Part shown: positions 1 to 5,627 of the stretch, piece by piece
Numbering within the stretch: position 1 is the first letter of the stretch
Layout: every line of letters starts with the position of its first letter
Source of the DNA: an uncultured Chloroflexota bacterium
Lineage (GTDB): Bacteria > Chloroflexota > Limnocylindria > Limnocylindrales > CSP1-4
Assembly (NCBI GenBank): GCA_903930745.1
Contig: CAIYZX010000141.1
Location: forward strand, 1 to 8,531
Reading direction: 5' to 3'
DNA length: 8,531 nt
Notes under the pieces: generated by a model
What the model was told of the DNA's origin: nothing
What the model saw: the letters and a program-made list of their open reading frames with translations, nothing else
Databases searched by the model: none
Position numbers and translations under genes: made by a program

Positions 1-81
1 CTCCGCAGCACCGGCGTGTCGCCCGGACGGCACGCCTCCAACGTGACCTATGTACCGCGGCGCGGGGCCATGGGAGGGTAA
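1..81 (+). CDS. possible C-terminal end of an upstream gene (partial)
   Basis: Frame 1 is open from the left edge to a TAA at 79-81, giving 26 residues rich in Gly, Arg, Ser and Val. About 22 of 26 third positions are G or C, as in the real genes of the window. No domain can be recognised in so short a piece. If real it is the tail of a + strand gene ending 88 bases before the TTG start of the next gene. An open frame of this length arises easily by chance in GC-rich DNA, so this is a tentative call. Confidence 0.25.
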   Translation, partial: LRSTGVSPGRHASNVTYVPRRGAMGG

Positions 82-160
82 CGCGCGCGCCGGATCATCC
101 CCGATCCTGTCCCCATCGTCCCGCAAGGGGTGGTCACGCGTCCCGAACCCTTCCATCTGC

Positions 161-169
161 GAGGTTCCG
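161..169 (+). promoter_or_regulatory. ribosome binding site supporting a TTG start
   Basis: GAGG at 161-164 lies five bases before the TTG at 170-172. No ATG or GTG exists in this frame between the ATG at 50 and the TTG. This site, with the position where family similarity begins, decides the start of the NfnA-like gene. Confidence 0.5.
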
Positions 170-1027
170 TTGCATCCCATCGTCGAGCGAGAGCAGCTCT
201 CCCCGAACGTCGTCCGTCTCGTCCTCGAGGCCCCCCGGATCGCCAAGGTCCGCCGCCCCGGCCAGTTCGTCATCGTCCGCAAGGGCCCGGGCTCCGAGCG
301 CATCCCGCTGACCATCGCGGACAACGATCCCGAGACCGGCCTGATCACGCTCATGATCCAGGCCATCGGCGCCTCCACCACGGAGCTCACCAATCTCCAG
401 GTGGGCGACACCATCCAGGACGTCGCCGGCCCCCTGGGCGCGGAGACGCACCTCATCCCGGCCGGCCACGCAGTCTGCGTCGGCGGCGGCGTGGGCACCG
501 CGGTGCTCCTTCCCATCGTCAGGGCCCTGTCCGAGAAGGGCGTCCACGTGACGTCCGTCATCGGCGGCCGCAGCAGGGAATGGGTCATCCTGGAGAAGGA
601 GCTGCGGGCCTGCGGCGACGTGGTCGTCTGCACGGACGACGGCTCGTACGGCCGGCACGGCTTCGTGACCCAGGCCCTCAAGGACCTGCTGGACGCGGGC
701 GGCGTTGACGCCGTCTACGCCATCGGCCCGGTGCCCATGATGCGTGCCGTGTCCGAGATGACCCAGCCGTTCGGCGTCGCCACCACCGTCTCGCTCAACG
801 CGATCATGGTGGACGGCACGGGCATGTGCGGCGGCTGCCGCGTCACCATCGGCGGCGAGACCAAGTACGCCTGCGTGGACGGCCCCGAGTTCGACGCGCA
901 CAAGGTCAACTTCCAGGAGCTGGCAGACCGGCTCACCACCTACCGCTCCTTCGAGCAGGCCGCCCTGCAGAAGCAGAAGGACGACGAGGCCAAGGGCGCC
1001 TGCGCCACGACGGAGATTCGGGCATGA
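170..1027 (+). CDS. nfnA: NfnA/SudB-type FAD/NAD-binding oxidoreductase small subunit
   Basis: This 285-residue protein belongs to the ferredoxin-NADP reductase-like group annotated as sulfide/dihydroorotate dehydrogenase-like FAD/NAD-binding protein. In Nfn complexes this subunit carries FAD and a [2Fe-2S] cluster and reacts with NADH. Visible parts are an N-terminal FAD barrel with RIPLTIAD (residues 44-51), a glycine-rich nucleotide-binding loop CVGGGVGTAVLLP (103-115), and a C-terminal cluster motif D215-x4-C220-x2-C223-x11-C235. The Asp plus three Cys matches the unusual ligand set known for NfnA. The start is placed at TTG 170 because family similarity begins at HPIVERE and GAGG precedes it; the ATG at 50 would add 40 low-complexity residues. 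The stop overlaps the next gene's ATG (ATGA), so the two products are probably translationally coupled and form one cytoplasmic complex. A role paired with sulfide or glutamate synthase chemistry cannot be excluded. Confidence 0.85.
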   Translation: MHPIVEREQLSPNVVRLVLEAPRIAKVRRPGQFVIVRKGPGSERIPLTIADNDPETGLITLMIQAIGASTTELTNLQVGDTIQDVAGPLGAETHLIPAGHAVCVGGGVGTAVLLPIVRALSEKGVHVTSVIGGRSREWVILEKELRACGDVVVCTDDGSYGRHGFVTQALKDLLDAGGVDAVYAIGPVPMMRAVSEMTQPFGVATTVSLNAIMVDGTGMCGGCRVTIGGETKYACVDGPEFDAHKVNFQELADRLTTYRSFEQAALQKQKDDEAKGACATTEIRA

Positions 1028-2526
1028 GCGAGCAGCAGGAGAGCGCGACCGAGGCCGCAGTGAAGGCCCCGCTCTCCAACAAGGAGCGGATGACCATCGG
1101 CCGCGTCCACATGCCGGAGCAGCAGGGCGAGGTCCGCGCGCACAACTTCGACGAGGTCAACCTTGGCCTCACCTGCCAGCTGGCCATGATGGAGGCGGAG
1201 CGCTGCATCCAGTGCCCCAAGCCCTTCTGCGTGGACGGCTGCCCGGTCCGGGTCAACATCCCGCGCTTCATCAAGTTCCTGCGTGACGGCGACATCGCGT
1301 CGGCTGCGGAGAGCCTCCTGGGCGACAACGCGCTGCCGTGCGTCACGGGTCGTGTCTGCCCGCAGGAGAGCCAGTGCGAGGGCGTCTGCATCCGCACCAA
1401 GAAGGGCGACTCGGTGGCCATCGGCTACCTCGAGCGCTACGTGGCGGACTGGGCGCAGGCCAACCTTGACAAGCTGCCGAAGGCGAACCCCGCCAAGACC
1501 GGCAAGAAGGTTGGCATCGTGGGCTCCGGCCCCGCCGGCCTGACCGCCGCGGGCGAGCTGGCCAAGCGCGGCCACGACGTCACGGTCTTCGAGGCGTTCC
1601 ACGCCCCGGGCGGCGTGCTCATCTACGGCATCCCGGAGTTCCGCCTGCCCAAGGACATCGTCCAGGCAGAGGTTGACCGCCTCGTCAGCGAGGGCGTGAA
1701 GATCGAGGTTGACGCCATCGTCGGCCGCACCTACACGATCCCTGAGCTCCGCGAGGAGTACGACGCGCTCTTCCTCGCGGTGGGCGCCGGCCTCCCGGTC
1801 TTCATGAACGTCCCGGGCGAGAACCTCAAGGGCGTCTACTCGGCCAACGAGTACCTGACCCGCGTCAACCTGATGGGCGCCTGGAACCCGGAGTCCAACA
1901 CCCCGGTCCTCCACGGCCAGCGCGTCGTGGTGGTGGGTGGCGGCAACGTGGCCATGGACGCCGTCCGGACCGCTCGCCGCCTGGGCGCCGCGGAGGCGAC
2001 CATCGTCTACCGCCGCTCCATGGACGAGCTGCCGGCACGCAAGGAAGAGGTCCATCACGCGATGGACGAGGGCGTGGTCTTCGATCTCCTCACCGCTCCC
2101 GAAGAGGTGGTGGGCGACGAGAACCGCTGGGTCACCGGCCTCAAGGTCTCGAAGATGGAGCTGGGCGAGCCGGACAAGTCCGGGCGCCGCCGCCCCGTCA
2201 AGGTTGAGGGCTCTGAGCACGTGATCCCCTGCGATCTCGTGGTCGTGGCCATCGGCACCAGGGCCAACCCGCTCCTGACCGGCTCCGCCCCGGAGCTCAA
2301 GGTCAACGAGTACGGCTACATGATCGCGGACGAGTTCGGCATGACGTCCATGCCGGGTGTCTTCGCGGGCGGCGACATCGTCCGTGGCGCGGCCACCGTG
2401 ATCCTGGCGATGGGCGACGGCAAGACGTCCGCCCAGGCGATCGACAGCTACCTGCGCGGCGTCTGGCCGCCGGTGGCCGAGGGCGCCGCCGCGGAGGCCG
2501 CGGAGGCCGCGGGGGCGACCGCATAA
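1024..2526 (+). CDS. nfnB: NfnB / glutamate synthase small-subunit-like FAD, NADPH and 2x[4Fe-4S] flavoprotein
   Basis: This 500-residue protein is of the GltD / NfnB family, usually annotated NADPH-dependent glutamate synthase. The N-terminal ferredoxin-like part has cysteines at 51, 61, 64, 69 and 73, then C106, C112, C118 and C122 in the CVTGRVCPQESQCEGVC segment, enough for two [4Fe-4S] clusters; E115 fits the Glu ligand known in NfnB. An FAD-binding fold starts at KKVGIVGSGPAGL (161-173). A second Rossmann motif, VVVVGGGNVAMDAV (301-314), should bind NADP(H), and GVFAGGDIVRGAATV (445-459) is the C-terminal FAD motif. The last 17 residues are an Ala/Glu tail. The ATG overlaps the nfnA stop, with GGAG at 1012-1015 eight bases upstream. 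No large glutamate synthase subunit is nearby, and NfnA is the direct partner, so an NADH/NADPH/ferredoxin transhydrogenase (possibly electron-bifurcating) is the best inference. Confidence 0.88.
   Translation: MSEQQESATEAAVKAPLSNKERMTIGRVHMPEQQGEVRAHNFDEVNLGLTCQLAMMEAERCIQCPKPFCVDGCPVRVNIPRFIKFLRDGDIASAAESLLGDNALPCVTGRVCPQESQCEGVCIRTKKGDSVAIGYLERYVADWAQANLDKLPKANPAKTGKKVGIVGSGPAGLTAAGELAKRGHDVTVFEAFHAPGGVLIYGIPEFRLPKDIVQAEVDRLVSEGVKIEVDAIVGRTYTIPELREEYDALFLAVGAGLPVFMNVPGENLKGVYSANEYLTRVNLMGAWNPESNTPVLHGQRVVVVGGGNVAMDAVRTARRLGAAEATIVYRRSMDELPARKEEVHHAMDEGVVFDLLTAPEEVVGDENRWVTGLKVSKMELGEPDKSGRRRPVKVEGSEHVIPCDLVVVAIGTRANPLLTGSAPELKVNEYGYMIADEFGMTSMPGVFAGGDIVRGAATVILAMGDGKTSAQAIDSYLRGVWPPVAEGAAAEAAEAAGATA
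2488..2511 (+). repeat. short 9-base tandem repeat in the nfnB 3' end
   Basis: The unit GCCGCGGAG occurs at 2488-2496 and 2497-2505 and is followed by a partial GCCGCG. It encodes an Ala-Ala-Glu repeat in the C-terminal tail of the NfnB-like protein, beyond the conserved flavoprotein fold. Such tails vary in length by slippage and are unlikely to be catalytic. Confidence 0.6.
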
Positions 2527-2531
2527 CCACC

Positions 2532-2550
2532 CGGCCGGCTCGTCCGGCCG
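2532..2550 (+). terminator. GC-rich hairpin just after nfnB
   Basis: A 7-base perfect inverted repeat (CGGCCGG at 2532-2538, CCGGCCG at 2544-2550) with a five-base loop starts six bases after the TAA of nfnB. It has no T-run, so alone it is a weak terminator; it may protect the 3' end or act with the next hairpin. Confidence 0.4.
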
Positions 2551-2571
2551 CAGCACCAGCGCAAACCCGAT

Positions 2572-2611
2572 CGGCGGGCGTTCGCACCAGCGGCGCCCGC
2601 CGCTCGCTTTT
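2572..2611 (+). terminator. probable intrinsic terminator between convergent genes
   Basis: A 9-base perfect inverted repeat (CGGCGGGCG at 2572-2580, CGCCCGCCG at 2594-2602) encloses a 13-base loop and is followed after five bases by TTTT (2608-2611). It lies between the nfnB stop and the stop of the convergent secreted-protein gene. It fits termination of the + strand transcript; the - strand side has only a TTT, so stopping in that direction would be weaker. Confidence 0.55.
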
Positions 2612-2631
2612 CCCCGGGGGTCGCCGTTGCC

Positions 2632-4104
2632 CTACGGGCCGTTGACCAACCCGCCCGTGTTCACCACCTCGACATCGGCGCCCGTGAAGCGGTCCAGCTC
2701 GTGGAGCACGTCGTCGTCGAAGCGCGGGTCAGAGGTGCCGGAGACGAACCAGGGTGACCCGTTGTCCGCGAGGATCATCCCGTAGCGCTGCAGGGCCACC
2801 GCGATGACCAGGGCGTCGTGCGAGAGCCCGGCGAGGTTGGCGGAGGCCTTCAGACGGACGCGCAGGCCCATGGGCGGCAGCGAGGCGCTGGTGTCGCTGG
2901 AGGCGAAGTGGCGCGCCGGGTAGATGTACGCACGGCGCGTCTCCGGGGCGGTGAAGCGGAGGGCGTGGGCGATCTCGCCCGCAGCAACCTCGTCGTACCG
3001 GACGAGACCCGGCAGGATGGGCAGGCCTGCGGCATCCGCGGAGGTCCAGCCGGCCGGACGCAGGGCGTTGGAGCCCAGGTCCCACCACGCGCCCGAACCC
3101 GCGGACCAGGCACCGCCCTGTGACTGGCGCACGTCGTACAGCTCGTAGAGGCGGCAGGTTGCCGCATCCAGGGCCAGGAGGTGCCGGTCCCCTCCCCCTT
3201 CGATCAACGGCGCCACCGGGATGGGATACGGCCCGGGATCGGACTCGTCCGCGTAGTCGAAGGTGACGGCGCGGCGGGGCGTGGTGGCGCCCACCACCTG
3301 GTACGGGATCCCGTAGCCCGCGTACGAGCCGAAGTCCATGTGGAACGTGGTCCCGGTGCCGATGGCGGCAACCATCGTGGCGCTGTTCGCGGCCACCGGC
3401 AGCCCGTCCACGCGAACGTTCCAGACGTTGTCCGACGGGAAGATCAGGCAATCGGGCGCACCCTGGACCACCGGCGCGGCGGCGGCCGGGACCGTCTCCG
3501 CGCCATCGGGCGTGCCGTCGCCGTCCGTGTCCGCGACCAGCGGGTCCGTCCCGCGCTCCAGCTCGTCCAGGTTGAAGGAGCCGTCCGCGTCGCGGTCCTC
3601 GCGCGCATCGGGCGTCCCGTCGTGGTCGGAGTCCGCCACCGACGGCCCAAGGCCCAGCCGCTGCTCCACGAGGTTCACCAGGCCGTCGTCGTCCCGGTCC
3701 TCCAGGCCGTCGCGGATCCCGTCACCGTCCGTGTCCGCGCGGCGGAGCACCGTGCCGGTCCGCATCTCGAAGCCGTTCCGCAGCCCGTCGGCGTCCGGGT
3801 CCTCGCGATCGTCGCGGAGCCCGTCGCCGTCGGTGTCCGCCCGCCGCGGGCTCGTCGCCGCCCGGTACTCGCCAAGGTTCACGAGCGTGTCGTGGTCCGG
3901 GTCCTCCGCCCCGTCGCGGATCCCGTCGCGGTCGCTGTCCGCACGCAGGGGGCTCGTGATGGCCCACGTGCGCTCCCAGGCGTCCGGGAGGCCGTCGCGG
4001 TCCGTGTCCGTGACAGCGGCCGCGCTGTCACCGGCGGCAGGACCGAGGAGCAGCGGCGTTGCCAGCACGATCACCGCAGCTGCGCGCGCCAGGCCGGAAC
4101 GCAT
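2632..4104 (-). CDS. secreted protein with thrombospondin type 3-like calcium repeats and a conserved C-terminal domain of unknown function
   Basis: This is a 490-residue protein. Residues 1-30 look like a signal peptide: short basic start (MRSGLAR), hydrophobic core AAAVIVLATPLLLG, and an AAA cleavage-like end near residue 30. Residues 33-203 carry six DxDxDGxxD loops, four of them in exact 34-residue units with a second DxDxDxxxN loop; these resemble bacterial thrombospondin-3/EF-hand-like calcium-binding repeats. After a linker, residues 219-490 form a compact domain with IFPSDNVWN (221-229), YADESDPGPYPIP (284-296), IEGGGDRH (301-308) and RYGMILADNGSPWF (440-453). I recall this domain as widespread in predicted secreted proteins of soil bacteria, without a known function. 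C219 and C317 are its only cysteines and could pair. The start at 4104 has GGAGG nine bases upstream (4114-4118); an upstream in-frame ATG at 4230 would bury the signal peptide. The product is probably exported and calcium-stabilised; enzymatic activity is unknown. Confidence 0.85.
   Translation of the reverse strand: MRSGLARAAAVIVLATPLLLGPAAGDSAAAVTDTDRDGLPDAWERTWAITSPLRADSDRDGIRDGAEDPDHDTLVNLGEYRAATSPRRADTDGDGLRDDREDPDADGLRNGFEMRTGTVLRRADTDGDGIRDGLEDRDDDGLVNLVEQRLGLGPSVADSDHDGTPDAREDRDADGSFNLDELERGTDPLVADTDGDGTPDGAETVPAAAAPVVQGAPDCLIFPSDNVWNVRVDGLPVAANSATMVAAIGTGTTFHMDFGSYAGYGIPYQVVGATTPRRAVTFDYADESDPGPYPIPVAPLIEGGGDRHLLALDAATCRLYELYDVRQSQGGAWSAGSGAWWDLGSNALRPAGWTSADAAGLPILPGLVRYDEVAAGEIAHALRFTAPETRRAYIYPARHFASSDTSASLPPMGLRVRLKASANLAGLSHDALVIAVALQRYGMILADNGSPWFVSGTSDPRFDDDVLHELDRFTGADVEVVNTGGLVNGP
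3496..4008 (-). repeat. coding tandem repeats, 102-base units encoding calcium-binding loops
   Basis: Within the secreted protein, residues 56-191 (bases 3939-3532) are four consecutive units of exactly 34 residues, each beginning D-[ST]-D-x-D-G and holding a second acidic loop. A shortened unit (residues 33-55) precedes them and a half unit (192-203) follows. The units differ at many residues, so this is an old, diverged array rather than a recent expansion. Confidence 0.85.
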
Positions 4105-4128
4105 GGGTCGAGCCCTCCAGGCGTGGAT
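4105..4128 (-). promoter_or_regulatory. leader of the secreted-protein gene, copy A of a shared leader
   Basis: Read on the + strand, CATGGGTC, five extra bases (GAGCC), then CTCCAGGCGTG and GAT form the start codon and leader. The complement contains the GGAGG ribosome binding site nine bases from the ATG. The same order of blocks is found before the fucU-like gene at 4686-4709. The rest of the 161-base gap up to 4265 shows no convincing promoter; the CGGGA/TCCCG inverted repeat at 4175-4187 is only 5 bases long. Confidence 0.5.
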
Positions 4129-4265
4129 GGGCGCGGCCGCCGCTGCAACAAAGCACGACAACCGCGTCCCTGCCCGGGATCCTCCCGCAACCAGGGCGCC
4201 GGGCGCCATCACCCGGAGGTCCTGCCCCATCCGTCACCGGGGCGAGCTGGGCCGCTTCCGTCCGG

Positions 4266-4688
4266 CTACCGTGCGGGCTGGACCACGCCAATCGTCAGGA
4301 GGATGTTGCCGTACAGCCGCTGCTCACCGGTGGCGATGGCAAGGGCGCAGTCCTGGCCGCGGGCCATGTCGTAGAACTCGAAGCGCCCCAGCGGCGTGAG
4401 CTCCACGCCCGGGAGCATCCGCCGGAACTCCGCGAAGATCTCCGGGTCAGACCCGTCCGCCGGGCCCATCACGTGCGCCGCCTCCACGGGGATCAGCTCC
4501 CGGATGACGTCCAGGACCTCCGTGGCGGTCAGCTTCCCGGGCTCCAGGTTCAGGTACACCAGTTGGGCGTTGGGACCAGTGCCCGTCCCCAGCGGGTAGT
4601 TGCCATCGGCGATCAGGACCTGGGCACCGTGACCGTTCCCGGCGAGCGCGGCGAGGACCTGGGGGTGCAGCAGGCGGCCGGTGAGCAT
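4266..4688 (-). CDS. RbsD/FucU-family sugar mutarotase/pyranase-like protein
   Basis: At 140 residues this has the usual length of the RbsD/FucU family, small oligomeric enzymes that interconvert ring forms of fucose or ribose. H20 in GNGHGAQV and D28 in IADGNYP occupy the family's active-site positions, and RLYGNI (124-129) supplies the conserved Tyr and Asn near the C-terminus. FEFYDMA (103-109) and IATGE (118-122) look more like FucU than RbsD. The usual Asp after GHG is Ala here (A22), which could alter activity. No fucose or ribose transport or catabolic genes are nearby, so the substrate is unknown. ATG 4688 has GGAGG four bases away, rather close. The gene lies 34 bases after the small membrane protein and could share its transcript. 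Confidence 0.8.
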   Translation of the reverse strand: MLTGRLLHPQVLAALAGNGHGAQVLIADGNYPLGTGTGPNAQLVYLNLEPGKLTATEVLDVIRELIPVEAAHVMGPADGSDPEIFAEFRRMLPGVELTPLGRFEFYDMARGQDCALAIATGEQRLYGNILLTIGVVQPAR

Positions 4689-4709
4689 GGGTCCTCCAGG
4701 CGTGTGGAT
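4686..4709 (-). promoter_or_regulatory. leader of the fucU-like gene, copy B of a shared leader
   Basis: Read on the + strand, CATGGGTC runs directly into CTCCAGGCGTG, then TGGAT. It matches copy A at 4102-4128 apart from a five-base deletion and a two-base insertion. It contains the complement of GGAGG. The match extends beyond the ribosome binding site, so it is more than a shared Shine-Dalgarno sequence. Confidence 0.5.
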
Positions 4710-4722
4710 TGAGGTGGGTGCG

Positions 4723-4824
4723 TCAGCCGCCGGCCAGCGCGGACCAGGCCCACAGGCCCAGTGCGAGTCCCGCCGCGATCCCGGCGAGGATGATCAGCGA
4801 CGCCACGGTCCAGGAGACTCTCAC
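4723..4824 (-). CDS. 33-residue single-helix membrane protein, coupled to the SHOCT gene
   Basis: GTG at 4824-4822 overlaps the TGA stop of the SHOCT gene (GTGA), and GGAGG (complement of 4832-4836) lies seven bases upstream inside that gene's last codons. The frame then runs 33 codons to a TGA at 4725-4723. The product starts VRVSWTV, has a hydrophobic stretch over about residues 5-29 (SLIILAGIAAGLALGLW is its centre) with two Trp at the far end of the helix, and ends in LAGG. This is a typical small one-pass membrane protein. Strong coupling signals, hydrophobic coherence and tight packing before the next gene support it; length alone would not. I do not recognise a family. A role as partner of the SHOCT membrane protein is inference. 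Confidence 0.6.
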   Translation of the reverse strand: MRVSWTVASLIILAGIAAGLALGLWAWSALAGG

Positions 4825-5597
4825 CGGCGCGCCTCCAGCTCTCGCATCACGGCGTCCTTGGCCGTCTCGTACTCCGCGGCATCCAGCAGGCCGCGGTCCC
4901 GCATGTCTGCCAGCCGCTCCAGGCAGTCCAGCAGGGCCTGGGTCTCCTCGCCGAACGCCGGGCGCTCGAACGCCGGCTGGGTGGCCGCACGGGCCTCGGC
5001 CCTGTCCGCAGCGGCGTCCAGCGCCGCCGCGATCCCGTTGAGCTGCTCCACCACGTCCGCGCGGGCGGCGGGCGCCTCGCTGCGGCCGGTCGGGTGCACG
5101 ACGGCGCGGCGCGGCAGGGGGTGCCCGGCCCGGGGAACGAGCGCATCACCACCCAGCGAGAGCGCGCCAACGCCACCCAGTGCCAGGCCCCAGAAGGTCA
5201 CGCCGCAGATGATCCCGCCCCAGTCCGGACCCTCGCCAACGGTGAGCGGGCCAAGCCCCGCCTCCCAGAAGTTCCAGCCCAGCGACGCGAAGAGCAGGGT
5301 CCACGCGATCAGCAGCGAACCCGCCCAGAGCCCGCCCACTCGCATTCCGTAGACCTGGGCGGCGATCCAGGCGACGGCACCCAGCGGGAAGGCCAGGCCC
5401 ATCGCGGCGCCCACGCCATCGGGGCAGGGGCGGGCGGAGACATACGGGCCGCCGTCGGCGCAGGCGCCGCCCACGGCCATCACCGCGCGCATGCCCTCGA
5501 AGACGAGGACGTTGGTGGCCACCACGACCGCCCACGCCACCGCCGCGAGCACGGCGTCCCGAAGGGCGACGCCGTCAGGCTGATCCGTCGCCGGCAT
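4821..5597 (-). CDS. four-helix membrane protein with C-terminal SHOCT domain
   Basis: This 258-residue protein has four likely membrane segments at about 13-35, 62-82, 88-110 and 126-150. C46 and C58 lie in the first loop and, if the N-terminus is cytoplasmic, face outside and could form a disulfide. A polar linker and a probable helix (181-205) lead to a SHOCT (short C-terminal) motif at about 224-255, with LERLADMRDRGLLDAAEYE as its core. SHOCT motifs are common at the ends of bacterial membrane and stress-related proteins and are thought to mediate oligomerisation or protein contacts; the function of this protein is unknown. ATG 5597 is preceded by AGGAGG (complement of 5602-5607) four bases away. 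The gene starts 30 bases after glyQS ends and overlaps the small membrane protein by GTGA, so co-transcription with glyQS is likely. Confidence 0.8.
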   Translation of the reverse strand: MPATDQPDGVALRDAVLAAVAWAVVVATNVLVFEGMRAVMAVGGACADGGPYVSARPCPDGVGAAMGLAFPLGAVAWIAAQVYGMRVGGLWAGSLLIAWTLLFASLGWNFWEAGLGPLTVGEGPDWGGIICGVTFWGLALGGVGALSLGGDALVPRAGHPLPRRAVVHPTGRSEAPAARADVVEQLNGIAAALDAAADRAEARAATQPAFERPAFGEETQALLDCLERLADMRDRGLLDAAEYETAKDAVMRELEARR

Positions 5598-5627
5598 CTG
5601 CCCTCCTCGTGCGCATTCCGAGCGGGG

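Noticed and set aside
92..107. GGATC/GATCC inverted repeat upstream of nfnA
   Set aside because: The stem is only five bases with a six-base loop and no T-run; not distinguishable from chance.
940..2556. 538-codon open frame on the - strand opposite nfnB
   Set aside because: It mirrors nfnB, has Ala/Arg/Asp/His/Val-rich low-complexity sequence and no domain, whereas the + frame has clear flavoprotein motifs. Long antisense frames are normal at this GC content.
4175..4187. CGGGA/TCCCG hairpin between the fucU-like and secreted-protein genes
   Set aside because: Five-base stem, three-base loop, no T-run; too weak to call a terminator or operator.
4105..4230. Upstream ATG at 4230 for the secreted protein
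   Set aside because: It would place 42 residues before the signal peptide and has no binding site as good as the GGAGG before 4104.
3181..4374. + strand open frames opposite the calcium-repeat protein
   Set aside because: Their apparent repeats are the mirror of the 102-base units of the real - strand gene.
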